Shown: in pieces, positions 37,692-48,216 of the stretch | Layout of the letters: every line of letters starts with the position of its first letter | How positions within the stretch are numbered: position 1 is the stretch's first letter | Assembly (NCBI GenBank): GCA_002077065.1 | Contig: NAJO01000009.1 | Coordinates: 1,160,032 to 1,224,031 of the forward strand | DNA: 64,000 nt | Direction of reading: 5' to 3' | DNA from: Cryoendolithus antarcticus | Taxonomy: Eukaryota; Ascomycota; Dothideomycetes; Cladosporiales; Cladosporiaceae | Made by a program: the position numbers and the translations under genes | The notes under the pieces: generated by a model | The model's database searches: none | What the model was told of the DNA's origin: nothing | Seen by the model: only the letters and a program-made list of their open reading frames with translations

Positions 37692-39513
37692 TCATATTCG
37701 GATGGGATTCGATAGCCACTGCTTCGTCTCCCGATCCAACAACTTCGTCTCCGCTTCCCTCCACTCACGCCTCACAATCTCAGCTCGAGCCGGCGAGCGC
37801 GGCGTGATCCTGGCAGGGAATTCTTCCGGCATACACACGAAGCCTTGAGTGAGCTTGTCCTGGTCCGGAATGACCGGCTTGCCATCGACTCCCTCCATCG
37901 GTGCGATATCAAACGCCCACAATAGCCTCGCAATACCGAGCCACAAGCTACGCTCGGCGACGTGCATACCAGGGCATATCCGGCGACCGGCGCCGAAGGT
38001 AAAGGTGTCGCGCTTCGAGCCATCTGGATTCGATGCCGAGTCGAAAAGCGAGAGATGATCGCTTTCGTACCGACTCGGCCGGAACTCGCGTGGATTTGGA
38101 GCTCGCTTGGGGTCCATGTTGATGGCCCAGACATTGTTGAGCACGCCTGCGCCTTTCGGGATGAAGAAGCCCTTGTATGTGTCGTCTGCGTTAGTCGCGT
38201 GAGGTACAGCTCCGAGAATTGTGGTGGGCATCCAGCCTGAAAGTGTCAGCAATCGACAAATCGATCAGCAAGGCGGGATGGCAGGCTCACGTAGTGTCTC
38301 CTTCATCAAACATCGGACGATGGGTAGCTTCTCGGCATCGGCCATGGTCGGCAGCCTCTCCTTGCCAACAACGCGGTCTATCTGCTCCTGTGCCTCTCGC
38401 TGAACTTCTGGATAAAGCAGCATTGCCTGAACGAAAGCGTAGAGCGTATTCGAGGTCGTGTCTGATCCAGCTTCGAGTAGGGTCCCGGAAATGTATGCCT
38501 GCCGATGAAAGAGTCAGCGAACTCGTCCCCTACCATCGTCGGATACGTGACTCACCGCCTGAGCATCGCTAAAGCCATCCTTCTCTTGAGCCTGCGCCAT
38601 GCCAACACAAAAGCATTGGCTGATCGTCCCATTGCGGATCTCTTCCTTCGCACGCAGCCAGTGGCCTAGATAGAGTTCTCGTTCTGCCTTGTGAAGTGCC
38701 TTAGCCTTTGCTTTGGTCGGTAAGAGGAAATCAGGCAGTCGCCGAAGCAAAGGGAAGAAGTCGATCAGTGCCGCTGGGCCAGTCTGATTGATATCGGCGA
38801 ACTCGCTGAACCCATCGAATAGCTGCTGCATCTTGGCATCCTCATATGTGGGTGTTCGCCATCCGAAAACCATGGATGTTGTCAGTGCGTTGGAATAGCG
38901 TCGGATGTGGTGGAGGAAGTCATTCGGAGTGTCGAGGATGTCATTAAGCATGTTCTGGTTCTCGAGCTGCTGATATGGGACATAGCGAGCGGCAATGTTC
39001 TGGTTGAGTAGGTTATGCACCATCTTCCTCATCTGTATCATGTAAGATTTCTGTAACCCAGGGCTCACTCTGCCATGCTCACCATTCGCCAGTGAGAACC
39101 ATATCCCTGCAAATGAGTTAGTACAACGCCGCCTGCGGTAATGCGACATTACCCACCATCATCAGCATTCTCAACCCATCCGAGCAAAGGGTCTGCCCAA
39201 TGTATAGTTCTGGTCGATCAGAGTACGTGCCGCTCCGCCTATCGAGGAGCTCCTTGACAGCCTCATCGCTCGACAGGACGATCATGGTTTTAGTGCCCAA
39301 CATCAGACTGTAGCAATCGCCATACTTCTGTGCCCATGCTTGGAATTGCAGATGAGCATCTTTCGTGGGCATCTGGTGGATGTTGCCGAGCAGAGGGATA
39401 GTCGGCGGTCCAGGTGGGTATCCCTTTGGTCGGCGACCGATGCGCAGTAGGCGTAGAGTGCCTAGTACCAGTGCTAGGCCAGCTATGGCGATGATGAGAG
39501 TAGAGCGATCCAT
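37692..39513 (-). CDS. Cytochrome P450 monooxygenase
   Basis: Five exons: 39513-39157, 39106-39083 (24 nt), 39032-38556, 38498-38291 and 38236-37692, giving 536 aa. The microexon is needed to restore the classical GYGSHWRMMRKMVHNLLN segment. The protein has an N-terminal membrane anchor (STLIIAIAGLALVLGTLRLL), a proline hinge (GYPPGPPTIPLLGN), the oxygen-binding I-helix AGSDTT, the K-helix KETLRWMP, PxRY-type EFRPSRYESD and the haem loop FTFGAGRRICPGMHVAE. It is an ER-bound class II enzyme. The style resembles fungal secondary-metabolism P450s, but the substrate is unknown. A regulator gene lies 306 bp upstream on the same strand. Confidence 0.93.
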
Positions 39514-39819
39514 GGCGCGAGACTGTTTAGCAGCAAGTGCACTCAATTTGCAATGGTATGGATCGCAGGGGTGACCAGCTTATGTAGACTCCGGTCTTAG
39601 ATGGGATCGAGGCCATGATCTGCGGCAGCCCATGTGGGCATACCCCAGGTGCCGGCGACAGGCATGTTTCTTGGCTTGCACACTCGTTGCACACACGAAC
39701 AGCTTGAGCTTCAGTCGAATATACTTCGCGTACTTGCGGGGGTGGGCCAAGGTGTTCCAATGTACCCCAGAGCTGTGGGAGGCTCGGTGGGAGGTTCGGA
39801 CGTGGGGGTGGGAGAGACT
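39514..39819. promoter_or_regulatory. P450 promoter region
   Basis: 306 bp between the P450 start and the 3' end of the regulator gene. A palindrome-like CGG pair was not evident. No gene seen. Confidence 0.4.
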
Positions 39820-41808
39820 TCAAATGACAACCTTCTGGAAGTCAGCAATAAGTCGATTCACCTGCTGCATGCTCGTCTCATCGTAGTGCGACAGTATATT
39901 TTCGGTCTCGTCGGCGTCATTGCTGCCGTCCATCGTGAGTGGACTCAGATTTGCCATGGTCGGTTGCGCGGCCGCTGCCATCTTGTCGGTCATGAGCTTC
40001 GCCAGCAGCCAGTACTCTGGACAGAATCGCGAGAAGCCAACACGCTTCCACATGGTCTGTGGTGTTGGTTCTGTGCCGATCAGGGTATCATGGTGGAGAG
40101 ATTGTCGATATGTTGTCGAGTAGATCCTGAATGCTTCCATCCAATTGAGAAGTGCATTGCGGACTGGTGTCAAGTGTAATTCCTGACCGAACGACTGCCG
40201 GATTTGAAATATGATAGAGTGCAAGGCTATGAAGTGTCAGCTAGGGTGAGATTCTAGGCCCATGATAGACTTACACGATGTCAACACGAAGAGGTTGAGA
40301 GGTCCAAGATCAGCCAGCGACAGCTGTAGGGGGACGTCGTTGCTGCTGTGGCACAACCTTCCAACTATGTCGGCTAGCACCAAGCCTGTGGGACATGTTT
40401 GCGTAATAATCTGCTGATAGCACTCGAGAGACGACTCAGCTTGGAAGCACGCTTCATTGTGCGCAAAGTGCATCCTGAGCTCTTTGATTGCGATTCTCGG
40501 TGGAAAATTGTGGAAGATCACGAATGCGGTATCCAGCAAGAAGATCCAGAGTAGCACCCTGATGAACTGCTCACGGACCGCAAAGTCGTGCCATGAGAAG
40601 TCCGAAGCGAAGTGGTAGTCAAGATGCCGAGCATTCGCAAAGCCCAGATCTCGTGCTCTCGCCACGACCGCACTGTAACGTGAACGCCGTATGCGTCGTC
40701 GACTCGCGACGCTACCTTCCCAATTCTGATACAAGCAGACAACGTAGGCAGCTTGCAACACTTGCACGTCTGCCAGAGAAGGAAGGTCATTCTGCGCATC
40801 GTCGTTGGCGCAGACGTCGAGATCGGCAAAGACTATGTCTTCGACAGTGTTGAACCAGAGCCTTGCAGAGGCAACGTCTTCAGCAACGGGCGAGACAGCT
40901 GCGCCAATCACTGCCATCGCTGCGACTAGTGATATTGTCGCAGTTGTGATGTCGAATGAGCAATGTACGAAATTGACATTGGGATGCCAGATGGCCCAGT
41001 ACAGCGAATGATAGAGTCGCAGTCTGTCCGGCGCGAACAATCTGCGACACGATTGCTCCGTGACTTTCGACCATTCGTGCTCGACTGGGCTGTTTCGTGC
41101 CTTTGTACGAATAGTCTCGCATAGCACGCTGATGATCTCGTTGGATTTGGCCGTCAACGTCCCATTTGAATCGCCTGTAGAGTATTGCCAACGATCGATC
41201 TCATAGTGAGCATACGTCTCCAGCCTCTCTGCCTCGGTGCCGCAATCAAACGATCCAGTGAGTCCAGTGTTTCTTGTGAAGCCTTCCAGAAAGCGTAGAG
41301 CTGGCTCCGTACTCGCCTCTGCCGAAGCGTTGAAAGCTGGCACCGGTGTCACAGAGAACAGATCCTCATTGCCTGGTATACCCTCAAATAGCGCATCAAG
41401 GAGCGTCGAGTCCTCCAGTAGACTGAAGTCGAATTGGAATGGTGGTGGTGCTGGTGTCGATTCATCATGCGCAATGTGTGCTTCGTCAGCTGTGGCTAAC
41501 GAGCAGGAAGCCCGGCGTTTAACACACGCTCCACATGGCTGCTCGAGATCGCATGCTCGTTTGCTGGCGGCGCATTGCTCGCACGCCCGTCGCACAGCAT
41601 GAGAGAGCTTCTGCCGTTTGCCAACGCAGGTCTGCTGATGTCGGCGCAATACGTCTGAGCGTTGGAAATCGGCATGACAGAGCTCGCAGATGTAGGGTCG
41701 TGTATTGTCATGGGACTTGAGATGGCGCTGGAGGTGTTCAGGACGCTTGTAGCTGCGGTCGCATTGTGGACATTGGTAGGGCTCAGGTGAGTGAGTTGCG
41801 TCGTTCAT
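39820..41808 (-). CDS. Transcription factor with two C2H2-type fingers plus a Zn2Cys6 cluster
   Basis: Two exons, 41808-40275 and 40226-39820, give 646 aa. The intron is 48 nt (GTAAGT...GCTGAC...CATAG). Finger 1 is YQCPQCDRSYKRPEHLQRH with LKSH (about 11-33). Finger 2, YICELCHADFQRSDVLRRH (39-61), ends HQQTC, so its last ligand is Cys. A Zn2Cys6 cluster follows (75-101): CEQCAASKRACDLEQPCGAC then VKRRASC. The rest resembles the fungal-specific transcription factor domain (RLYHSLYWAIWHPNVNFVHC). This double-type architecture is typical of fungal regulators. It is the immediate upstream neighbour of the P450 and might control it, but that is inference. Confidence 0.9.
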
Positions 41809-42313
41809 AGCTCATTCTCGGATGCGGCTCAGCGTGAACGTAAGGGTGAGTCGGCGTGCTGCGCGTCTCACAAGGTCATGCTGCGGAATCCTGCATGGAG
41901 CAGCATTCCTCCACAAGAGCAGAACGCCGCCACTATCGCTAGATCTGGTCAGCGATGAGCTACTAACGAGCTATTGCTCAGATCCTTGTTGTTATTGATG
42001 ATCAGCGGCTATGTTATTGTTAGTATAGTGTGGAGTGGAGATGCGCATGGCGCCCAAGTGCGGGGCTGAGGGTTTGGGGGATCTAGTAAGACATTTAGCT
42101 ATATGATGTGACCATCATTCCTTCTACCTCGATGAGTGTAGCCGCGAAATTGTAATGCACATGAAAGGCTACAGCCCTTCTAGACTCCGAAAATCTCTAG
42201 GATGTATAATCACGTCCTTGTATCACCCCAGCCGCACCGTCGAAATGGGTATACCCCAACGCGACATGTACCCATCCCGCTCCCTCGTCGCGGGAGAAAT
42301 TGCAGAACACAAC
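41809..42313. promoter_or_regulatory. Promoter region of the C2H2-Zn2Cys6 regulator
   Basis: 505 bp, AT-richer than its surroundings near 41970-42030. No gene seen. Confidence 0.4.
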
Positions 42314-45055
42314 TCACAGCATACTCTTCACCCCCTCCAACCTAAACTTCACGTCCCTCAACGCCTTACTCGTCGGCTTCCACTCCTCAAACTCCTTCAC
42401 CAGCAGCATGACCTCCTCTCCGAAGTCCTCCTTGACCAGCTTCTCTTCGAGCAGACCTCGCACGGCCCAAGGCAGATTGAAGGGATTCGCTTCTTTCGGT
42501 GCAGAGTACGGCGCTATGACCGCGCCGATGCCAGGGAGCGAGTCGCCTGCACTACCTCGACGGAGCTTGTTGGCTGCGGCTGTGGTGGGAGGGTAGCCTG
42601 AGATGCTGGTACGGCGGGTGGAAGCTGGCTTGTTCGATGGGGAAGTGCTGGAGGACAGCTTTGCGGGCACCGCCACGTCTGTGCTCTCGAGCGCGAAATC
42701 AACTGCTAGGCGGTAGACTGCTAGGTCGTCGTAGACTCGACTATGGCCATCACCTCCTACTAGACTGCCTGCCAGAGGCGCTGAAAGCTCCCGCAACAGC
42801 CCATGATCGCTCACGCCTCGATTCCTCAACTTCGTCGCGAATATCACAAGATGCGTGAGGAAGTTCGGCGCATGCACACGTCCGTCAACGAAGACTGCAC
42901 GGTTGACGTACGCATGAGTAAGCGGACAGTGCAAGCTCGACTCGAGGCTCACGAGCTGATCGTCAAGGCTGCCAGTATACGTGATGCGCACGCCGTGGCG
43001 GAGGCAGACGTCTAAGCTCTCTGCGTATGATTGCGAGACGCGCGAATCGCTGTCGCAGAAGTCAAAGAGCTCGAGTGCACTGCCACCGAAAAGACGGGAT
43101 TTGTAGTCCATGAAGGGACCGAGGTTTATGCCTGCCATCGCACAGATCCCAATCTTGGCGTTCGGTGCAAGGCAATTGAGTTTTATTAGCTTGGCTACCA
43201 GAGCGACAGCTACAGGCACGCCTTGACTGTGACAGTTGACGAGAATGAAGTCTGCTTGGCGTAGATGGCTTAGCCAGTTGAGCATGAGCTTCCAAAGGGT
43301 GTTCACGCGGTCGCCCACTAGGCCCTCGCCTTCGAGCGCAACTTTCTCGACGCTGACATCTTTTACTGACGGCTGATTCTGCTGACACCATGCTTTGATG
43401 GCTTCGGCGCCGGAGTTGGCGAATCGGATTGAAGTTCCCGTGGGTTGTCCGAGCACTTTCTGGATCAAGGGCGCGGGAAAGAAGCCGTGCACACCAAGCG
43501 AGATGGCTTTCTTGACAACTGCTTTGGTCGGCGATATGTAGACGTGAGGTACGGCTGGTACGCTTTCGTTGATGTGTAATGTTTCAGCTAGCCATGTGCC
43601 GACCTGCTGGATGTATGTCGGATTGGGTGCAGGACTGTAGCTCTCTGTAAAGGAGGGCAGAATGAGGTTCTGCCGTGTTTTCGTAGCAGGTTTGGCGCCC
43701 TGTAGTATTTGTGCATTGCTTATTTCCGCGCGTGCGGGAGCATCTGTAGTAGGCTTGCTAGATGGCAGGGGGATTGTCGAATCCTTCGGCGTGATCTCAC
43801 TACTCTCCTTGTTGCTACGCTTTGGCTTGAGCAGCCCGCTAGCGTCACTCGGTAGAGGCTTACTGGACTTCGGCTCACGCTGCTCGTTGAATTGTGCGGC
43901 CTCAGGATGACTCTGACTCGGCGTATCAGCAACAGCTAGCTCGCCAACTTGTCTCGCAGTGCCGCCAGGTGTCGGACTCTCGTCCTTTGAAGTTTTGTCT
44001 TGTGACCAGAAAGCCCAGCCTGCGGATTTCGGTCGCTCTGCAGCAGTCGCATCAATTGCGGACACCTCAGTCTCCGCGACGGCCTTGTTGGCACTTTGAT
44101 CCGGGACATCAGAAGTACTCTTCATTGCGTCTCCTTGCTGTGGGGCACCTTCCGGCGTGGCAGCGTTATCGTCGACAGCTTGCTGGTTCTGTGCATTGCT
44201 CCACAAACCAAACCAGGACCGCGAAGAGTTTCCCGGTGCGCCTTGCACGATCTCCAGCGGCACGTCTTTTGGAACGCCACCTGCAGGTTGTACAGAAGGA
44301 GTCCCGATATTTGGCTGAGCCACTTCGTCTTCGGGCGTTCCAGGTAGTGGTGTCGTGACTGCTGCTTCCTGATGTTTTGTGCTGTCCGTCTCGTCGGGAC
44401 TAGACCACCAACCGAACCATGTCTGCGGTCTGACAGCACTCATCACGCTCTTTGCGTCCTCCGCACCGGCGGTGTGTATACTTGGCGTGGGTGGTAGACT
44501 TGCTTCCTCAAGGACCACCGGCTTGCGCTCTGTCGTAGGAGGGCCCTCAGACTTCGACTCGCCCTTACTCTCGGCAATACCATCCAGACTTTTCAGCTTC
44601 TCGCCGGACGCTGCTCGCGGCCTACTTTGGTCACTAGCGTCACTTGTTGCATGTACTCGAGTAGGCTCAGCGACCAGTGGAATGCTCTTCCTACTGCCGC
44701 GCATGCTTTTGGACATGATGTGGCCTGGCCGTCTGCTGGACTCTGCGATTTGTCTCCCAGCCTCTGCCAGTGCTTCTGAGGTCACGCCCTGTGCAACCGA
44801 GATGGACTCCCGGGCGGTCTCAGTGAGGGGACTTGCTTTTGACCTCCAAGCTGCGCCGTACCAGCTGTCTCGCGACGATTGGGGCGTTGAAAGAGCGCCA
44901 TTACTATTCGGTGCATCTCCGTTTGCGATTGTCTGTGTAGCACTGCCTTGACCGAGCGTACCGACTTTTGTCGTATCTGCGGTACTTGTTGCCTGATTGT
45001 CGGTGTTGACTGGCTCTTGCGAGTTGAGACGCGACTTCTTCCGCTTCGGCGCCAT
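42314..45055 (-). CDS. Large protein with a C-terminal alpha/beta-hydrolase-like domain
   Basis: Single exon, 913 aa from the ATG at 45055 (MAPKRKKSRLNSQEP); the frame is open further up but without a better start. Residues 1-480 are disordered and rich in Ser, Thr and Pro, with a basic N-terminus and three repeated WFGWWSS / WFGLWSN / WAFWSQ motifs (about 220, 285 and 350). From about 480 the chain becomes ordered: LILPSFTESYSPAPNPTYI, VPHVYISPTKAVV, then ILVNCHSQGVPVAVALVAKL. The last resembles a lipase nucleophile elbow, with Cys in place of the first Gly of GxSxG. ITYTGSLDDQLVSLESSLH could bring the acid. An esterase- or lipase-like role is suspected, not shown. Confidence 0.7.
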   Translation of the reverse strand: MAPKRKKSRLNSQEPVNTDNQATSTADTTKVGTLGQGSATQTIANGDAPNSNGALSTPQSSRDSWYGAAWRSKASPLTETARESISVAQGVTSEALAEAGRQIAESSRRPGHIMSKSMRGSRKSIPLVAEPTRVHATSDASDQSRPRAASGEKLKSLDGIAESKGESKSEGPPTTERKPVVLEEASLPPTPSIHTAGAEDAKSVMSAVRPQTWFGWWSSPDETDSTKHQEAAVTTPLPGTPEDEVAQPNIGTPSVQPAGGVPKDVPLEIVQGAPGNSSRSWFGLWSNAQNQQAVDDNAATPEGAPQQGDAMKSTSDVPDQSANKAVAETEVSAIDATAAERPKSAGWAFWSQDKTSKDESPTPGGTARQVGELAVADTPSQSHPEAAQFNEQREPKSSKPLPSDASGLLKPKRSNKESSEITPKDSTIPLPSSKPTTDAPARAEISNAQILQGAKPATKTRQNLILPSFTESYSPAPNPTYIQQVGTWLAETLHINESVPAVPHVYISPTKAVVKKAISLGVHGFFPAPLIQKVLGQPTGTSIRFANSGAEAIKAWCQQNQPSVKDVSVEKVALEGEGLVGDRVNTLWKLMLNWLSHLRQADFILVNCHSQGVPVAVALVAKLIKLNCLAPNAKIGICAMAGINLGPFMDYKSRLFGGSALELFDFCDSDSRVSQSYAESLDVCLRHGVRITYTGSLDDQLVSLESSLHCPLTHAYVNRAVFVDGRVHAPNFLTHLVIFATKLRNRGVSDHGLLRELSAPLAGSLVGGDGHSRVYDDLAVYRLAVDFALESTDVAVPAKLSSSTSPSNKPASTRRTSISGYPPTTAAANKLRRGSAGDSLPGIGAVIAPYSAPKEANPFNLPWAVRGLLEEKLVKEDFGEEVMLLVKEFEEWKPTSKALRDVKFRLEGVKSML

Positions 45056-45366
45056 CACGAGGAGGGAGTGCGAGGAATTGTTGAAACCACTCGCGATCAC
45101 ATCCGCAGAGCCATACGTCGCGTCGATTAGAGTCTGACGCGTGCAAAGCAGAAGTACCTGCTGGAAGTACCTGCTGCATGGAGAGGTCGGTAAAGTGACG
45201 TCCTGCAAAACGTGGGCGATAAGGTGCGGTCCGCTGCGGATGTGGAGAGACGCCGAACCCCGAGTGTGGGGCGCGACAGCCGAGAAAATTACAGGAATCG
45301 TTCTGTGGGATGTTCGTCCATCTACCCGGCCACGTTGTACTTTCGCCAGGATATCACTAGGTGGCA
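45056..45366. promoter_or_regulatory. Divergent promoter of the hydrolase-like gene and spb1
   Basis: 311 bp between start codons. No gene seen. It includes CGAGAAAATTACAGG about 70 bp before spb1. Confidence 0.4.
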
Positions 45367-47977
45367 ATGGCGATCCAGAAGAAAGTACGCATTACTCATC
45401 GCTCGTTCCACAATACGCGACTAACATCGCTCCCAGCACGCCAAAGCGCGCCTGGACAAGTACTACTACCTGGCCAAAGAAAAGGGCTACCGGGCACGTG
45501 CAGCGTTCAAGCTGATCCAGCTGAACAAGAAATATGGCTTTCTCCAGCAGTCGCGATGTCTCATCGATCTGTGTGCGGCGCCGGGATCGTGGATGCAGGT
45601 CGCCGCCGAGACGATGCCTATCAAGAGTCTGATTGTGGGCGTCGACTTGGCACCCATCCGGCCCATACCCAAGACGATCAGCTTTCAGGGTGACATCACG
45701 ACTGACAAGACTCGCGCTATCATTCGCGGTCACCTCAAGACGTGGAAGGCGGATACCGTGGTGCACGATGGTGCGCCGAATGTGGGTACAGCGTGGGTGC
45801 AGGATGCCTTTTCGCAGAACGAGCTCGTGCTGTGCTCATTGAAGCTGGCAACTGAGTTTCTCGCTCCGAACGGCACTTTCGTGACTAAGGTCTTCCGATC
45901 GAAAGACAGTGCCAAGCTGGAGTGGATCTTCAAACAGCTATTCGACAAGGTCGAGCAGACGAAGCCTCCTTCCTCACGTAATGTTTCTGCAGAAACGTTC
46001 TACGTCTGCCGAGGGTACAAGGCGCCAAAACATCTTGATCCGAAGTTCCTGGACTCGAAGTATGCTTTCGCTGAAGTTGAGGAGGCGGCAGTGAACATGG
46101 AGGCACGTGTATTCAATCCTGAGAAGAAGAAGCGGAAGCGTGATGGGTACGACGAAGGAGACTGGACTCAATTCCACGAGGCTACTGCTAGCGAGTTTGT
46201 AGAGGCAGCTGACCCGATCGAGATGCTTGGACGGCTGAATCGACTGCACTTCCGACAAGAGGGTGCTGGAGACATTGCACTCGCGGCACTGGACAAGCTG
46301 CCGCAAACCACCGAGGAAGTCAGACTCTGCTGTCAGGATCTGAAAGTGCTAGGTCGGAAAGAGTTCAAGCTGCTGCTGAGGTGGCGACTGAAGGCAAGAG
46401 ATATCTTTGGCTTCCGCGTGAAGAAGGAGCCAACATCTGCCGCCGCTACAGTCTCTGGTACGAAAGATGATGTCATCGCAGAGGGTGCATCAGGCGAGGA
46501 GGTGGCTGTGCTTGAGCCGATGGACGATGAGCTGCGATACCAGGCTGAACTGCAACACATGAAGGAGTCGCAGGACAAGTCAAAGCGCAAGGATCGTCGC
46601 AAAGAGAACGAGCGCAAGCAGAAAGAGATCGTCCGAATGCAGATGAACATGACCACTCCTTCCGAGATCGGTATTGAGGCTACAGGTCCCGAGGGCGCAG
46701 ATGCGACGTTCAGGCTGAAGGATGTGGACAAGACTGGGATAGCAAAGCAGCTCTCCCGCGGTAAAATGCATACTGCTGTCGAGCCGGAGAAGAGAGAGGA
46801 GACGGAGGAAGAGAGCGAGGACGAGGATGGCGATCGGTTAGAGACAGAGCTGGATGCAATGTATCAGGAGTATACTGAGAAGCGGCAAGACCGTGATGCG
46901 AAGGTCAAGGCGAAGAGGCTGCGCATTCAAGCTCAGGGTGGCGAGGATGAGGACTTTGAGGGTTTCTCCGGCGATGAGGATGCTGCCGCAGAGAGCAGCG
47001 ATGATGGACTCACGGAGGACGATGATGATGAGCTGTCCGATGAGGATGGTGACGATACGCTGATGACCGATCTTGCTGAACGTCCGGCGCCGCGGAAGGA
47101 TGGTCTTACTACTCGGGCTGCCACATTCTTCCAGCAGGACTTGTTCAAGGACATTGGAGGCATTGACATTGGTGCGGATAGTGAGGGCGAGGGCGAGAAA
47201 TATACCGCTGAGCGTGATAGTGGGATTGACGTTGAATCTGGCTCACCTTCGCCAGATGACGAAGATTCCACCTTTGCCGCATTCGATGATGACGGCAGCG
47301 AGGCTGGTGATATCTCAGACGCTTCCTCAACAGGATCCATCGAAGAAGTACCCACCGTCGATGCCGCGTCAAGTGAATGGGCTGATGAAGAAGAGGAAGA
47401 GGATAAGTCTCGCCCCAGCATCGACATCATCACCGCCGAAGCTATGACCCTCGCCCACCAGCTCGCCACAGGTAAAGTCACGAAGCAACAGCTACTAGAC
47501 GACAACTTCAACAAGTACTCTCTGCGCGACGTTGACGGCCTGCCAGAGTGGTTCTTAGATGACGAGGGTAGGCACTCCCGCCGTCATCGCCCGATCACCG
47601 CCGCTGCAGCACAAGCCATCAAGGAGAAGCAGCGTGCGCTGAACGCTCGGCCGATAAAGAAGGTGCGCGAAGCGAAGGCAAGGAAGACTTTCCGCGCTGC
47701 GAGACGGCTGGAGAAGCTCAAGAAGAAGAGTGAAGGCCTTGCTGAGGGCGATGATCTGTCCGAGAAGGACAAGGGGCGGGAAATTGGGAAGTTGATGGCG
47801 AAGGCCAAGAAGGGGAGCTCGAAAAAAAAGCAGCCTGTCAGGGTTGTGGTAGCTGGTGGCTCGAACAAGGGTAAGGGGAGGCCAAGAGGCGTGAAGGGGA
47901 AGTATAAGATGGTCGACAAGAGGCTGAAGACTGATGTCAGGGCTGAGAAGAGGTTGAAGAAGAAGATCAAGGGTTAG
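45367..47977 (+). CDS. spb1: Spb1, nucleolar 2'-O-ribose rRNA methyltransferase
   Basis: Exons 45367-45384 (six codons, MAIQKK) and 45437-47977 give 852 aa. The junction gives KKHAKARLDKYYYLAKEKGY, the normal Spb1 N-terminus. The FtsJ/RrmJ-type methyltransferase domain has LIDLCAAPGSWMQVAAE for SAM binding, VGVDLAPIRPIP, and VVHDGAPNVGTAW carrying the catalytic Asp. A DUF3381-type middle part and a long acidic region (about 400-600) follow. The Spb1 C-terminal domain (ITAEAMTLAHQLATGKVTKQ) ends in a lysine-rich tail (ADKRLKTDVRAEKRLKKK-like). Spb1 methylates 25S rRNA at the A-loop and is needed for 60S assembly. Confidence 0.95.
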
Positions 47978-48216
47978 AGGGCTTGTGGTGTCCCCCACCC
48001 GGGATGCCGATGCCCGATCTATGATCGACAGACTGTTGTAAACGTCGAGTATGCACACCCTCAGGACACCGACTGGCCGCAGCCCGACGACCTCACCAGC
48101 GCAGGCCTGCTCGATCCACTCGGTTGCGAGTCCCGCTGGCTTCACACTGGGGCTGGCTCGCGGTCGATCAGAGCTTGAGTATCACGGAGCGGTTTCGAAT
48201 CACGCTACAGTCCCTC

